DNA from: Nitrospirillum pindoramense
GTDB lineage: Bacteria; Pseudomonadota; Alphaproteobacteria; Azospirillales; Azospirillaceae
Reading direction: 5' to 3'
DNA length: 64,000 nt
Assembly: GCF_007827955.1 (NCBI RefSeq)
Contig: NZ_VITR01000003.1
Coordinates: 124,001-188,000 of the forward strand
A program made the translations under genes and the position numbers. Positions 33,190 through 42,371 of this stretch are shown here, piece by piece. The stretch's first letter is position 1. The number at the start of each line of letters is the position of its first letter. The notes beneath the pieces were generated by a model. It saw only the letters and a program-made list of their open reading frames with translations. It had not been told where the DNA came from and searched no databases.

Positions 33190-35637
33190 TTACTTGTCTT
33201 TCCGTGCGCGGGCGAAGGCGTCGGCCAGGGCGCCGCCGAAGGCGTTGCCGAAGCTGCCGCCGCGCGACTCCTGGGGCTTGCCGCCGCCCGGCTTACGATC
33301 ACCGGCCTTGTGACCATCCTGGGGGCGGTCGCCGGCGGGACGGTTGCCATGGGGGCGGTTACCCTGGGGACGGTTGCCGCCGGGGCCGCGGCTGTCGCCA
33401 CGGTTGCCAGGGCGGGCGTCGTCCTGGCGGGGGCCGTTGCCGGCCGGACGCGCCGCCTGCTCCTCCAGCCGCATGGTCAGGGCGACGCGGCGGCGCTTCA
33501 GGTCCACCTCCAGTACCTTGACCTTGACGATGTCGCCGGCGGTGACGACGGCGTGTGGGTCCTTCACGAACTTGCCGGCCAGCTGGCTGATGTGGACCAG
33601 GCCATCCTGGTGCACGCCCACGTCGACGAAGGCGCCAAAGGCGGTGACGTTGGTGACCACGCCTTCCAGCACCATGCCGGGCTGCAGGTCCTTCAGTTCC
33701 TCCACGCCCTCCTTGAAGGCGGCGGTCTTGAATTCGGGACGGGGGTCGCGGCCGGGCTTTTCCAGCTCCTTAAGGATATCCTCGACCGTTGGGACGCCGA
33801 AACGATCATCGGCATAGTCCGCCGGGTCCAGCGACCGCAGGAAGGGCACGTCACCGATCAATGCCGACAGGGTGCGCCCCGTCTTGGCCATGATGCGTTC
33901 CACCACGGTGTAGGACTCCGGGTGCACGGCCGAACCGTCCAGCGCGTTGTCCCCGTCGCGGATACGCAGGAAGCCCGCCGCCTGTTCGAAGGCCTTGGGG
34001 CCCAGGCGCGACACGTCCAGCAGCTGGCGACGGTTGCGGAAGGCGCCGTGGGTGTCGCGGTGCTCCACGATGTTGCGGGCGATGCTGTCGCTCAGGCCCG
34101 ACACACGCGCCAGCAGGGGCACCGACGCGGTGTTGAGGTCCACGCCCACGCCGTTCACGCAATCCTCGACCACGGCGTCCAGGGTGCGGGCCAGCTTGGT
34201 CGGGCTGACATCATGCTGGTACTGCCCGACGCCGATGGACTTGGGGTCGATCTTCACCAGTTCGGCCAACGGGTCCTGCAGGCGGCGGGCGATGGACACG
34301 GCGCCGCGCAGGCTGACGTCCAGGTTGGGGAACTCCTTGGCCGCCACCTCGGATGCCGAATAGACCGAGGCGCCGGCCTCCGACACCATGATCTTGGTCA
34401 GCTTCAACTGCGGGAACTGGGCCATCATGTCGGCCGCCAGCTTGTCCGTCTCGCGCGAGGCGGTGCCGTTGCCGATGGCGATCAGGCCGACGTCATGGCG
34501 GCCGGCCAGGGCCGCCAGCGTGGCGATGGACCCGACCCAGTCGCGGCGTGGCTCATGCGGGTAGATGGTGGTGGTTTCCAGCAGCTTGCCGGTGGCGTCC
34601 ACCACCGCCACCTTCACGCCGGTGCGGATGCCGGGATCCAGGCCCAGCGTGGCGCGCTGGCCGGCGGGCGGGGCCAGCAACAGGCCCTTCAGGTTGCGGC
34701 CGAAGACGGCGATGGCCTCATCCTCCGCCCGGTCGCGCACCGTGCCCATCAGATCCAGTTCCAGGTGCAGGGCGATCTTGGTGCGCCAGGCCCAGCGGCA
34801 GGTGTCCAGCAGCCAGCGGTCGGCCGGGCGGCCCTGGTCCTGGATGCCGAATCGGTTGGCGATGGCGACTTCACACGGGTGCTGTTGGCCGGGGGCCGGG
34901 TCCTCCCCCACCTTCATGGCCAGGTCCAGGATGCCGCCGGCGCGGCCGCGGAACAGGGCCAGGGCGCGGTGCGAGGGCAGGTTGGCCAGGGGCTCGGCCT
35001 TGTCGAAATAGTCGGAGAACTTGGCGCCCTCCTCGGCCTTGCCCTCGACGACGGTGGAGACGAGGCGGCCGTGTTCCTGGCAATAGCCGCGCAGGAAGCC
35101 CAGCAGCTCCGCGTTTTCACCCATGCGTTCGACCAGGATGGCGCGGGCGCCGTCCAGAGCGGCCTTGGTGTCGGCCACGCCCTTCTCGGCGTCGATATAG
35201 GTCTGGGCGGCGGCCTCCGGCTCCTGCGACGGGTCCGTCAGCAGCAGGTCGGCCAAGGGCTCCAGGCCCGCCTCCCGGGCGATCATCGCCTTGGTGCGGC
35301 GCTTGGGCTTGTAGGGCAGGTACAGGTCTTCCAGCCGCGTCTTGGTGTCGGCGGTGGCGATCTGGGTCTGCAACTCGGGCGTCAGCTTGCCCTGTTCCTC
35401 GATGGACTTGAGGATGGTGGCCCGCCGTTCCTCCATTTCGCGCAGATAGCGCAAGCGCTCGTCCAGGGTGCGCAGCTGAGTGTCGTCCAGGCCGCCCGTC
35501 GCTTCCTTGCGGTAGCGGGCGATGAAGGGCACGGTCGAGCCTTCGTCCAGCAGTGCGACCGCCGCCGCCACCTGTTCGGGGCGGGCGGAAAGTTCGGTGG
35601 CGATGAGGCCGACGATGCGGCGCGCGGTGTCAGTCAT
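33190..35637 (-). CDS. tex: Tex-family RNA-binding transcription accessory protein
   Basis: 815-aa cytosolic nucleic-acid-binding protein homologous to Tex/Spt6-core proteins. Domains in order: helical N-terminal Tex region ([20 protein letters not shown]), YqgF/RuvX-like nuclease fold ([18 protein letters not shown]), helix-hairpin-helix region ([19 protein letters not shown]), and an S1 domain near the C-terminus ([20 protein letters not shown]). A long Gly/Arg/Pro-rich tail follows ([18 protein letters not shown]), probably disordered and RNA-binding, and it makes the protein longer than the usual ~770 aa. It is convergent with the 185-aa gene across the palindrome. Confidence 0.94.
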   Translation of the reverse strand: MTDTARRIVGLIATELSARPEQVAAAVALLDEGSTVPFIARYRKEATGGLDDTQLRTLDERLRYLREMEERRATILKSIEEQGKLTPELQTQIATADTKTRLEDLYLPYKPKRRTKAMIAREAGLEPLADLLLTDPSQEPEAAAQTYIDAEKGVADTKAALDGARAILVERMGENAELLGFLRGYCQEHGRLVSTVVEGKAEEGAKFSDYFDKAEPLANLPSHRALALFRGRAGGILDLAMKVGEDPAPGQQHPCEVAIANRFGIQDQGRPADRWLLDTCRWAWRTKIALHLELDLMGTVRDRAEDEAIAVFGRNLKGLLLAPPAGQRATLGLDPGIRTGVKVAVVDATGKLLETTTIYPHEPRRDWVGSIATLAALAGRHDVGLIAIGNGTASRETDKLAADMMAQFPQLKLTKIMVSEAGASVYSASEVAAKEFPNLDVSLRGAVSIARRLQDPLAELVKIDPKSIGVGQYQHDVSPTKLARTLDAVVEDCVNGVGVDLNTASVPLLARVSGLSDSIARNIVEHRDTHGAFRNRRQLLDVSRLGPKAFEQAAGFLRIRDGDNALDGSAVHPESYTVVERIMAKTGRTLSALIGDVPFLRSLDPADYADDRFGVPTVEDILKELEKPGRDPRPEFKTAAFKEGVEELKDLQPGMVLEGVVTNVTAFGAFVDVGVHQDGLVHISQLAGKFVKDPHAVVTAGDIVKVKVLEVDLKRRRVALTMRLEEQAARPAGNGPRQDDARPGNRGDSRGPGGNRPQGNRPHGNRPAGDRPQDGHKAGDRKPGGGKPQESRGGSFGNAFGGALADAFARARKDK

Positions 35638-36169
35638 GGCGGCTATGGATCACGCGTGGTGGCAAGGCAATGGCCCGGGATGGGGCCCAGGCTCATTACC
35701 GCGACGCGGCGGGGACCGCCAGTCTTTGCTTCGTCTATTCCCTTGGGGTGGGATTATCCACCTTTCGGGCAGGGGAATCGGGACAGGGGCGGTGGCACCA
35801 TTCCTGGCGTTTCACGGGCGGGTGGCTCTATAGCTGGGGTGCGGGTGGGCGCCGGCTCTGTCTTTTGGACAGGGATGCAATGGTTTTCCCTACCGCGCTC
35901 CACAGACTTATCCACAGCAGCGGTTTATTTTGCGCGGCAAAAGCAACCGACCGATAGGAAATGGCCTCTCCGCCCGTGCCAAGGTCGGCTGATTTAATCT
36001 ATGCTGCCCGCCCGGCCATGATTGGCGGGGCGATGTCGCCGTTTTCGGGGACGGCGGGCAGGGGGATTGGGGGACAATCGATCCGGACTTTCCTTGACCG
36101 TCACGCGCCCCTCTGGTATCGGCGCGGATTGCTGTTATGGTGCCGGCCTCGGTGTCGAAGAGTGAGCTG
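35638..36169. other. 532-bp intergenic region with two DnaA-box-like sequences
   Basis: The gap between divergent tex and yfgM-like genes has no credible ORF. TTATCCACC lies at 35754-35762 and a perfect TTATCCACA at 35908-35916, both in the same orientation. An AT-richer stretch (GGTTTATTTTGCG, near 35921-35933) follows. A weak promoter candidate for the downstream operon is TTGACC (36094-36099) with TATCGG 17 bp later. The features could mark a replication or DnaA-regulated site, but two boxes are few for an origin. Confidence 0.45.
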
Positions 36170-36826
36170 ATGAGCGATATTTTCCGCGAGGTCGATGACG
36201 ACCTTCGCCGCGAACGACTGGAAAAACTGTGGCGCCAGGTCGGGCCTTACCTGCTGGTGGGGGCTGTTGCCATCCTGGCCGGCACGGCCGGCTACGTGGC
36301 CTGGAACCAGCACCGCACCCAGCAGGCGATCGAGCGCACCAGCGCCCTGATCTCCGCGACGGAGAAGGTGGCCCCCGCCCTTGATGGCGGCAACGTCAAG
36401 GATGCGCTGGCCGCGCTGGCGGCCGTGACGCCCCAGTTGGGCGGCGCGCCGGCCACGCTGGCCCGCCTGCAAGAGGCGGGGCTGAAGGCCGCCAGCGGCG
36501 ACGCCGCCGGCGCCATCGCCATTTATGACCAGATCGCCGGCAGTGCCGACAATGATCCCCTGTTCCGCGACCTGGCCCAGATCCTGGCCGTGATGCAGCA
36601 GGTGGACACCGGCAACCCGGCGCAGCTGCAGTCGCGCATCTCGGGCCTGACCAAGGGCCCCTGGCGTTACACCGCGCAGGAACTGTCCGGTTTGCTGTAC
36701 CTGCGTGCCAACGACCTGGCCAAGGCCAGGGAGATTTTCCAGTCCCTGTCCGCCGACCCGGCCGCACCCCAGGGTGTCCGCGCCCGCGCCGCCGATCTCG
36801 CCGCCCTCTACGCCGAGCAGAAATGA
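36170..36826 (+). CDS. YfgM-like tetratricopeptide-fold membrane protein
   Basis: 218-aa inner-membrane protein with a cytosolic start (MSDIFREVDDDLRRERLEKL), one membrane helix (YLLVGAVAILAGTAGYVAW, residues about 25-43) and a periplasmic helical TPR-like region. This is the layout of YfgM, an ancillary SecYEG/PpiD-linked chaperone. The gene order yfgM-bamB-der is the same as in E. coli, which supports the call. The ATG at 36170 fits the family start; an earlier in-frame codon at 36137 is less likely. The stop overlaps bamB by 4 nt. Confidence 0.85.
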   Translation: MSDIFREVDDDLRRERLEKLWRQVGPYLLVGAVAILAGTAGYVAWNQHRTQQAIERTSALISATEKVAPALDGGNVKDALAALAAVTPQLGGAPATLARLQEAGLKAASGDAAGAIAIYDQIAGSADNDPLFRDLAQILAVMQQVDTGNPAQLQSRISGLTKGPWRYTAQELSGLLYLRANDLAKAREIFQSLSADPAAPQGVRARAADLAALYAEQK

Positions 36827-38250
36827 CCGACAAGAACGCCGTCACCGGCCTGATCTCCACCGTGGCCTCCGCCTTCGCCGCCGGGGGCCCCTCGGCGGCC
36901 CGGCCCATGCGCGTCCGCCGCGCCATCGGTCTCAGCAGCGCGCTGGTGGCCTGCACGCTGCTGACCGGCTGCGGCATGTTCGATTGGCTGGGCTTCGGCG
37001 ATGACAGCAAGCCCAAGGAAAAGCTGGCCGGCAACCGCATCTCGGTGCTGCAGCTGGACCAGCAGATCGAGCCGGACAGCCAGGCCCAGTCCAAGCAGGT
37101 CACGCTGCCCGACGCCGTGACCAACACCGACTGGACCCAGCCCGGTGGCAACGCCGCCCATAACCCCGGCCACGTCAGCCTGCCCAAGACCTTGAAGGAG
37201 GTTTGGAAGGCCAGTGTCGAGGGGTCGTCCAGCGACAACCGTCTGCTGGATGGTCCGGTGGTTTCGGACGGCAAGGTCTATCTGCTGGACACCGACTTCG
37301 TGCTGCATGCCTTCGATGAGGCCACCGGCAAGAAGATTTGGGACAGTGAGATGAAGCGGCCGGACCAGGAAGGTTCAGCCATGGGCGGCGGCGTCGCTGT
37401 GGGCGACGGCGCGGTGTTCGTCACCACCGGCTATGGTGAGGCCATCAAGGTCGACCCGAAGGACGGCAAGGTCGCCTGGCGGCAGCGTATCGCCGCGCCC
37501 ATCCGTTCCGGCCCCACGGTCGCGGGCGGCCGCGTGTTCGTCGTGACCATCGACAACCAGTGCATCGTCCTGGCGTCCAACAACCGCGTGCTGCAATGGA
37601 CGCATGCCGGTTTCCCGGAGCCGGCGGCCCTGCTGGGCGGCGCCAGCGCCGCGGTCGAGAACGACATCACCATCATCCCCTATTCCTCGGGTGAACTGTA
37701 CGCCCTGCGCGTGGACAACGGCCATCCGGCGTGGAGCGACAACCTCGCGTCCTCGCGCCGGGGCGCCAACCTGGCCAATCTGGCGGACATCAAGGGCCTG
37801 CCCGTGGTGGATCGCGGCCAGGTCTACGCCATCAGCTATTCCGGCCGCATGGTCGCCATCGACCAGCGCACCGGCCAGCACGTCTGGGAACAGGACGTGG
37901 GCGGCCAGAATCAGCCGGCCGTGGTCGGCGACTGGGTTTTCGTCGTGAACAACGAGGCCCAGCTGGTGGCGCTGACGCGTGACACCGGCCGTGTCCGCTG
38001 GATCAAGCAGTTGGAACGCTGGGAGAATCCGGAGAAGCGCAAGGATCCGATTAACTGGGTTGGTCCTATTGCAGCCGGTGGACGCTTGATTATGGCCAAC
38101 AGCCTGGGGCAGGTTGTGGAAGCGTCGCCCGCCAACGGCGACATCCTCAACAAGATTGAGTTCGACGACCCGATCAGCGTTGCCCCTATTGCGGTCAACA
38201 ACACCCTGTTTGTGCTGACGGACGCCGGCGACCTCTTCGCGTATCGATAA
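36823..38250 (+). CDS. bamB: outer-membrane protein assembly factor BamB
   Basis: Lipoprotein subunit of the BAM complex that inserts beta-barrel proteins in the outer membrane. The product has a lipobox LTGC near residue 49 and a PQQ-like eight-bladed propeller with repeated units (VYLLDTDFVLHAFDEATGKKIWD; GRMVAIDQRTGQHVWEQ). The 475-aa length includes a 28-residue leader before MRVRRAIGLSS, so an ATG at 36907 is an alternative start that gives a more normal signal peptide. The first ATG overlaps the upstream stop (ATGA). It is followed after 12 bp by der. Confidence 0.93.
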   Translation: MTDKNAVTGLISTVASAFAAGGPSAARPMRVRRAIGLSSALVACTLLTGCGMFDWLGFGDDSKPKEKLAGNRISVLQLDQQIEPDSQAQSKQVTLPDAVTNTDWTQPGGNAAHNPGHVSLPKTLKEVWKASVEGSSSDNRLLDGPVVSDGKVYLLDTDFVLHAFDEATGKKIWDSEMKRPDQEGSAMGGGVAVGDGAVFVTTGYGEAIKVDPKDGKVAWRQRIAAPIRSGPTVAGGRVFVVTIDNQCIVLASNNRVLQWTHAGFPEPAALLGGASAAVENDITIIPYSSGELYALRVDNGHPAWSDNLASSRRGANLANLADIKGLPVVDRGQVYAISYSGRMVAIDQRTGQHVWEQDVGGQNQPAVVGDWVFVVNNEAQLVALTRDTGRVRWIKQLERWENPEKRKDPINWVGPIAAGGRLIMANSLGQVVEASPANGDILNKIEFDDPISVAPIAVNNTLFVLTDAGDLFAYR

Positions 38251-38262
38251 GGCGTTTTAGTT

Positions 38263-39651
38263 ATGGCGAGTCCCCGCCGCTTGACGGTCGCGATCATCGG
38301 CCGGCCCAATGTCGGCAAGTCGACTCTGTTCAATCGACTTGCCGGTAAGAAGCTGGCCATTGTCGACGATACCCCCGGGGTCACCCGGGATTGGCGTTCC
38401 GCTGACGGCCATCTGGCCGGCATCGAGCTGACGGTGGTGGACACCGCCGGCTTGGAAGAAGCGTTCGACGACAGTCTGGAGGCGCGCATGCGCCGCCAGA
38501 CGGAGCGCGCCATCGAACGGGCCGACGTCGGCCTGTTCATCGTGGACGCGCGGGCCGGCATCACCCCCCTGGACCGCCACTTTGCCGCCTGGCTGCGCAA
38601 GGGCAAGACCCCCATCATCCTGGTGGCCAACAAGTGCGAGGGCAACGCCGGCAAGCCGGGGCTCATGGAATGCTATGAGCTGGGTCTGGGCGATCCCGTC
38701 CCGCTGTCCGCCGAGCATGGCGAAGGCATGGCCGACCTGGTGGAGGCCCTGACCCCCTATCTGCCCCCGGACGAGCCGGAGGACGAGGAGGCGGAGGCCG
38801 AGGAGCCGCTGGACGACGAGGCGGCCGAGGCCCGGGACAACGCCAAGCCCCTGCAGTTGGCCATCGTCGGCCGCCCCAACGTGGGCAAGTCCACCCTGCT
38901 GAACAGCCTGTTGGGCGAGGAGCGGGTACTGACCGGCCCCGAGGCCGGCATGACCCGCGACGCCATCGCGGCGGAGTGGAGCTGGCGTGACCGGCCGGTG
39001 AAGCTGGTCGACACCGCCGGCCTGCGTCGCCGCGCCCGCGTGGAAGACAAGCTGGAGAAGCTGGCGGTCGCCGACACCCTGCGTGTCGTGCGCATGGCGC
39101 ATGTGGTGGTGCTGGTGCTGGACGCCGACGCCATCCTGGACAAGCAGGACCTGACCATCGCCCGCCAGGTGATCGAGGAAGGCCGCGGCCTGGTCATCGC
39201 CGTCAACAAGTGGGATGCCGTGGCTAACCGCGCCGAGGCCCTGCAGCAGTTGAGCGATCGGCTGGAAACCTCGCTGCCGCAGGCGCGGGGCATCCCCACC
39301 ATCACCATCTCGGCCCTGAAGCAGCAGAAGCTGGACGTCCTGCTGGACGCGGCGTTCGAGGTCTACCGGCTGTGGAACCGCCGCATCCCAACCGCCCAGC
39401 TGAACCGCTGGCTGCAAGGCATGCTGGAATCGCACCCGCCGCCCCTGGTGGACGGTCGCCGCCTGAAAATCCGCTACATGACCCAGGTGAAGGCCCGCCC
39501 GCCGACCTTCGCCCTGTTCAGCAGCCGTCCTGTCGAAATCCCGGAACACTACACCCGGTATCTGATCAACGGCCTGCGCGAAACGTTCAAGCTGCCGGCC
39601 GTGCCGCTGCGCTTCCTGTTGCGCAAGGGCAGCGACAATCCGTTTGATTGA
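38263..39651 (+). CDS. der: ribosome biogenesis GTPase Der
   Basis: Essential 50S-subunit assembly GTPase with two tandem G domains. Both P-loops read GRPNVGKST, at residues 13-21 and 203-211. Each domain has its DTAG switch II ([22 protein letters not shown]) and an NKxD-type base motif (ANKCEG in the first, which departs from NKxD; NKWD in the second). A C-terminal KH-like domain follows. The linker is unusually acidic ([20 protein letters not shown]). It is the last gene of the yfgM-bamB-der operon. Confidence 0.97.
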   Translation: MASPRRLTVAIIGRPNVGKSTLFNRLAGKKLAIVDDTPGVTRDWRSADGHLAGIELTVVDTAGLEEAFDDSLEARMRRQTERAIERADVGLFIVDARAGITPLDRHFAAWLRKGKTPIILVANKCEGNAGKPGLMECYELGLGDPVPLSAEHGEGMADLVEALTPYLPPDEPEDEEAEAEEPLDDEAAEARDNAKPLQLAIVGRPNVGKSTLLNSLLGEERVLTGPEAGMTRDAIAAEWSWRDRPVKLVDTAGLRRRARVEDKLEKLAVADTLRVVRMAHVVVLVLDADAILDKQDLTIARQVIEEGRGLVIAVNKWDAVANRAEALQQLSDRLETSLPQARGIPTITISALKQQKLDVLLDAAFEVYRLWNRRIPTAQLNRWLQGMLESHPPPLVDGRRLKIRYMTQVKARPPTFALFSSRPVEIPEHYTRYLINGLRETFKLPAVPLRFLLRKGSDNPFD

Positions 39652-39663
39652 TTGAAGCCAAGG

Positions 39664-39682
39664 CTGGTTCCGGGGGAACCAG
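39664..39682. other. 8-bp hairpin after der
   Basis: CTGGTTCC (39664-39671) pairs perfectly with GGAACCAG (39675-39682), loop GGG. It lies between the der stop and the main terminator and probably adds to 3'-end structure. Confidence 0.4.
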
Positions 39683-39703
39683 TTCTTGGAATGACTGTCC
39701 GGG

Positions 39704-39735
39704 AAAAGGGAAGTGGTCCGCCGCTTCCCTTTTTT
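39704..39735 (+). terminator. Rho-independent terminator of the yfgM-bamB-der operon
   Basis: A 14-pair stem (39704-39716 region with 39721-39733, including one G-U pair), tetraloop TCCG, and a run of six T residues (39730-39735). It starts 52 bases after the der stop. Confidence 0.85.
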
Positions 39736-39907
39736 GCTGCCGGCCAAGGGGTTCCCTATTTTCTTCTGAGGGCGGGCCCAATCGCCTATAGTGTGGTTAG
39801 GGATCGATTCCGGGGGCGCCGGGTCGTGGCCTGGGGCTGGGGCGCAAGCCCAGGGCGTGAGCAAGCTCAGGAGATGGGCGCGCTCAGGACAGGGGCAAGG
39901 TCGGGAC

Positions 39908-41116
39908 ATGGCTTTGAAATTCCGCAGCTGTAAGTTTGAGCTGCTGGGCCTGGAAGAGGGCCGCTGGACCATCCTTTTCATCGGGGACACCGAAGAAATC
40001 GCGGTGACCGAGGCCAATCGCCGCCTGGCCCAGGGGAAGCTGAAGGCCGTTCGGGTGATGGCCGTACGCACGGTCCTGAACGCCTTTCCCAGCGGCACCC
40101 TGATATTCGAGAAGACCGCGCCGGAAGTGGTCAAGCCCTCCATCCTGCGGGAGGCGCCGGACGGCACGCCGCTCTGTTCCGCGCCCGAAGACTTGTATGG
40201 CCCGCAGTCCCGCCGCGCCATCGGTCTGATTTTGCGGGATTACCTGACACGCCAGCAGATCAGCCCGACGGAATTGCTGCACGGCGCCACCCACCTGCGC
40301 CGCTTGCAGGATACCGGCGCCATGTTGCAGGCGGCCCTGCACAAGGCGGCGACGCTCCAGTCCAAGATCACCGGCCAGAATACCCGCGCCCGCATCGCGG
40401 ACCTGGATCGCTATGTCGACGTGGTGGCCCAGAAGGCGCGCGATTTCCAGGCGGCCAGCCGTAAATGGTCGGTTCCCCTGAACGGCGACGCCGCCGGGCT
40501 GAGCGCGGCGGTGGAGCGGTTGGTGGGCCCCGAGGGGCATGACCACGCCTTCCACAGCCTCATGACCGTGCGGTTGGCCGGTATCCGCACCCTGGGCGGC
40601 AAGCTGGAAGAGGTGATGCGCCTGGCCACGCCGGACACGCCGTGGCGGTTGCAGGAGATGCTGGGCGGCATCGCCGCCGACCTGCTGCGCTTCCCCGATG
40701 TCATCCAGGATCTGTTCGGCAACCAGCGCTCCCTTTCGGACTTCCTGGTCGCGCTGATCGACCTTTTGCGCGATCCGGCGGCCGTCGCCGCGCGCATCGA
40801 GGCGGAAACCAAGGTGCCGACATCCATGGGCCTGCTGGCCCGCCTGCTGGCCGATGAGCGCCTGCCGGAGGGGCGCGAGGTGCTGGTGGAGTGGCTGACC
40901 ACCGAACTGGCTAGCGAACATCCCCTGAATCGCCACGACCCCAAGGGGGAGGCACAGGAACTGGCCCGTGTGGCCGGGGCGCTGAACGCGGGTGGCGCGA
41001 TGGTGGGGGGGGAGGCGGTCGAACAGGCCCTGGCTACCCGCCGGTTGATCCAACGCCAGCAGACCCTGCGTGGACAGGGCCTGCATATGATCGCCGACAG
41101 CCTGAAGAAGGACTGA
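39908..41116 (+). CDS. conserved hypothetical protein, 402 aa
   Basis: Soluble, mostly helical protein of unknown function. It starts MALKFRSCKFELLGLEEGRW at the ATG 39908. The first 100 residues look like a beta-rich module (ILFIGDTEEIAVTEANRRL). The rest is helical with leucine-rich segments (LQEMLGGIAADLLRFPDVIQ; LSDFLVALIDLLRD). There are no membrane or catalytic motifs. A perfect 8-bp inverted repeat (41115-41122 with 41130-41137) spans its stop and the convergent sciP end. Its place beside the flagellar and cell-cycle region is suggestive only. Confidence 0.7.
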   Translation: MALKFRSCKFELLGLEEGRWTILFIGDTEEIAVTEANRRLAQGKLKAVRVMAVRTVLNAFPSGTLIFEKTAPEVVKPSILREAPDGTPLCSAPEDLYGPQSRRAIGLILRDYLTRQQISPTELLHGATHLRRLQDTGAMLQAALHKAATLQSKITGQNTRARIADLDRYVDVVAQKARDFQAASRKWSVPLNGDAAGLSAAVERLVGPEGHDHAFHSLMTVRLAGIRTLGGKLEEVMRLATPDTPWRLQEMLGGIAADLLRFPDVIQDLFGNQRSLSDFLVALIDLLRDPAAVAARIEAETKVPTSMGLLARLLADERLPEGREVLVEWLTTELASEHPLNRHDPKGEAQELARVAGALNAGGAMVGGEAVEQALATRRLIQRQQTLRGQGLHMIADSLKKD

Positions 41117-41124
41117 CGCCGGCC

Positions 41125-41514
41125 TTATCCCGGCGTCCCTGGGGCTGGACTCAATCCATGCCGCGCTTTGGCATCCGCCTCGTCCGGACGATGGTCGGTG
41201 CGACGGTAGTCCTGCAAGCGGGTGGTGCGCAGGGCGCGGGGGCCGTGGGCTTCGATCAGCCGCTGCCAGGACAGGAATTCCTCCTCCGACAGCGTGTAGC
41301 GCGCGCAAGCTTCATCGATGGTCAGCAGGCCGCTGCGCACCCCTTCCACCACCTGTGCCTTGCGGCGCATGACCCAGCGCTGGGTGTCCGGCGGCGGAAG
41401 GTCATCCAGCGTCAAAGCCTTGGAGCCGCCGTCTCCGGCGGTCCCGGCCGTACCGTGGGCCATCGCCCCGTTCCGCGGCGTGCGGGGGCCGCGCCCGGCT
41501 TCGTCTGCCGACAT
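41125..41514 (-). CDS. sciP: SciP-like CtrA inhibitor (DUF1153)
   Basis: Small helix-turn-helix protein that in Caulobacter binds CtrA and DNA and represses CtrA-dependent promoters, including flagellar genes. The conserved block LPPPDTQRWVMRRKAQVVEG, then LLTIDEACARYTLSEEEFLSWQ and LRTTRLQDYR (residues about 39-104), is the DUF1153 signature. Here it has a disordered N-terminus and a basic/His tail, making 129 aa instead of about 90. It lies just downstream of flgD, fitting a role in flagellar or cell-cycle timing. Confidence 0.9.
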   Translation of the reverse strand: MSADEAGRGPRTPRNGAMAHGTAGTAGDGGSKALTLDDLPPPDTQRWVMRRKAQVVEGVRSGLLTIDEACARYTLSEEEFLSWQRLIEAHGPRALRTTRLQDYRRTDHRPDEADAKARHGLSPAPGTPG

Positions 41515-41632
41515 GCCTTACCTCATACAGTGCGTACCGACCCCGGGTTTGACCAGGGACCGCATCACCATACGGGCGGGGGCGTTAATAAGACCTGAAC
41601 GCCCCTATCACTTTCGGGCAGGTTCGGTCGGC

Positions 41633-42346
41633 TTAGGACGCCGACAGCACGGTTGTGACGTCGCTCATGTTCACGGTCATGTCGCCCATCTGCAGGGTGG
41701 GTGTGTCGCCGGACATGTCGACGCCGGTGACCTTGCCCGCCACCTTCACCGTCGTGGCCACGGCCTTACCGCTGCTGTCCGTGGCACTCACCTTCACGCT
41801 GTAGGTGCCGTCGGGCAATGTGTTGCCGGAGCTGTCCTTGCCGTTCCAGGAAAAGTTGTGGGTGCCGGCGGCACCGGAAACGTCGGTGGTGCTGACCAGC
41901 TTTCCGCTGCTGTCATAGACGTTCATGGTGGCGCTGGCCGCCGCGCTGGCATAGGTGACGGAGACGTTCGCCGTGCTGTTCTGCAGCGGGAACTTGTCGC
42001 CCTCCATCTCCACATACTTGCCCAGATAGTTCAGTACCTGGCTGCTCTGGCCGGAGGCCAGGGTGGACTGGATGGCCTTCAGCTGATTGTTGGCCTCGAT
42101 CTGCTGTTCGACCGAGCTCATCTGCACCAGCTGCTGGGTCATCTGGTTGGTGTCCATGGGCGACGTCGGGTCCTGGTTCTTCAGCTGTGTGGTCAGCAGT
42201 GTCAGGAAGGTCGTGTAATTGTTCGTCAGGTCGCTCAGCGGATTGCTGCCCGTGGGGCTGCCGCTGGACGAGCCGGTGCCCGACGTGTTGCTGGTCGTGT
42301 TGTTCGTGGTGGTGTTATTGCTGGTGCCGCTGACGCCGCTGGTCAT
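41633..42346 (-). CDS. flgD: flagellar hook assembly protein FlgD
   Basis: Hook-capping scaffold needed for FlgE polymerisation outside the cell. The 237-aa protein has a Ser/Thr/Asn-rich start (NNTTTNNTTSNTSGTGSSS), then the FlgD N-terminal domain (FLTLLTTQLKNQDPTSPMDT, and MTQQLVQMSSVEQQIEAN). A C-terminal FlgD Ig-like/tudor region follows (VYDSSGKLVSTTDVSGAAGT; HNFSWNGKDSSGNTLPDGTY). It starts 25 bp after the fliK stop, so the two genes form an operon driven by the sigma-54 site at 44586-44603. Confidence 0.95.
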   Translation of the reverse strand: MTSGVSGTSNNTTTNNTTSNTSGTGSSSGSPTGSNPLSDLTNNYTTFLTLLTTQLKNQDPTSPMDTNQMTQQLVQMSSVEQQIEANNQLKAIQSTLASGQSSQVLNYLGKYVEMEGDKFPLQNSTANVSVTYASAAASATMNVYDSSGKLVSTTDVSGAAGTHNFSWNGKDSSGNTLPDGTYSVKVSATDSSGKAVATTVKVAGKVTGVDMSGDTPTLQMGDMTVNMSDVTTVLSAS

Positions 42347-42371
42347 GATCCTACTCCCTGAAGCCTATTCC

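Noticed and set aside
33124-35997. 957-aa plus-strand frame opposite tex
   Set aside because: Same GC-driven antisense pattern; tex has recognisable YqgF and S1 domains.
38257-40221. 654-aa minus-strand frame spanning der and the next gene
   Set aside because: It crosses two real plus-strand genes and a terminator, and its product has no domain.
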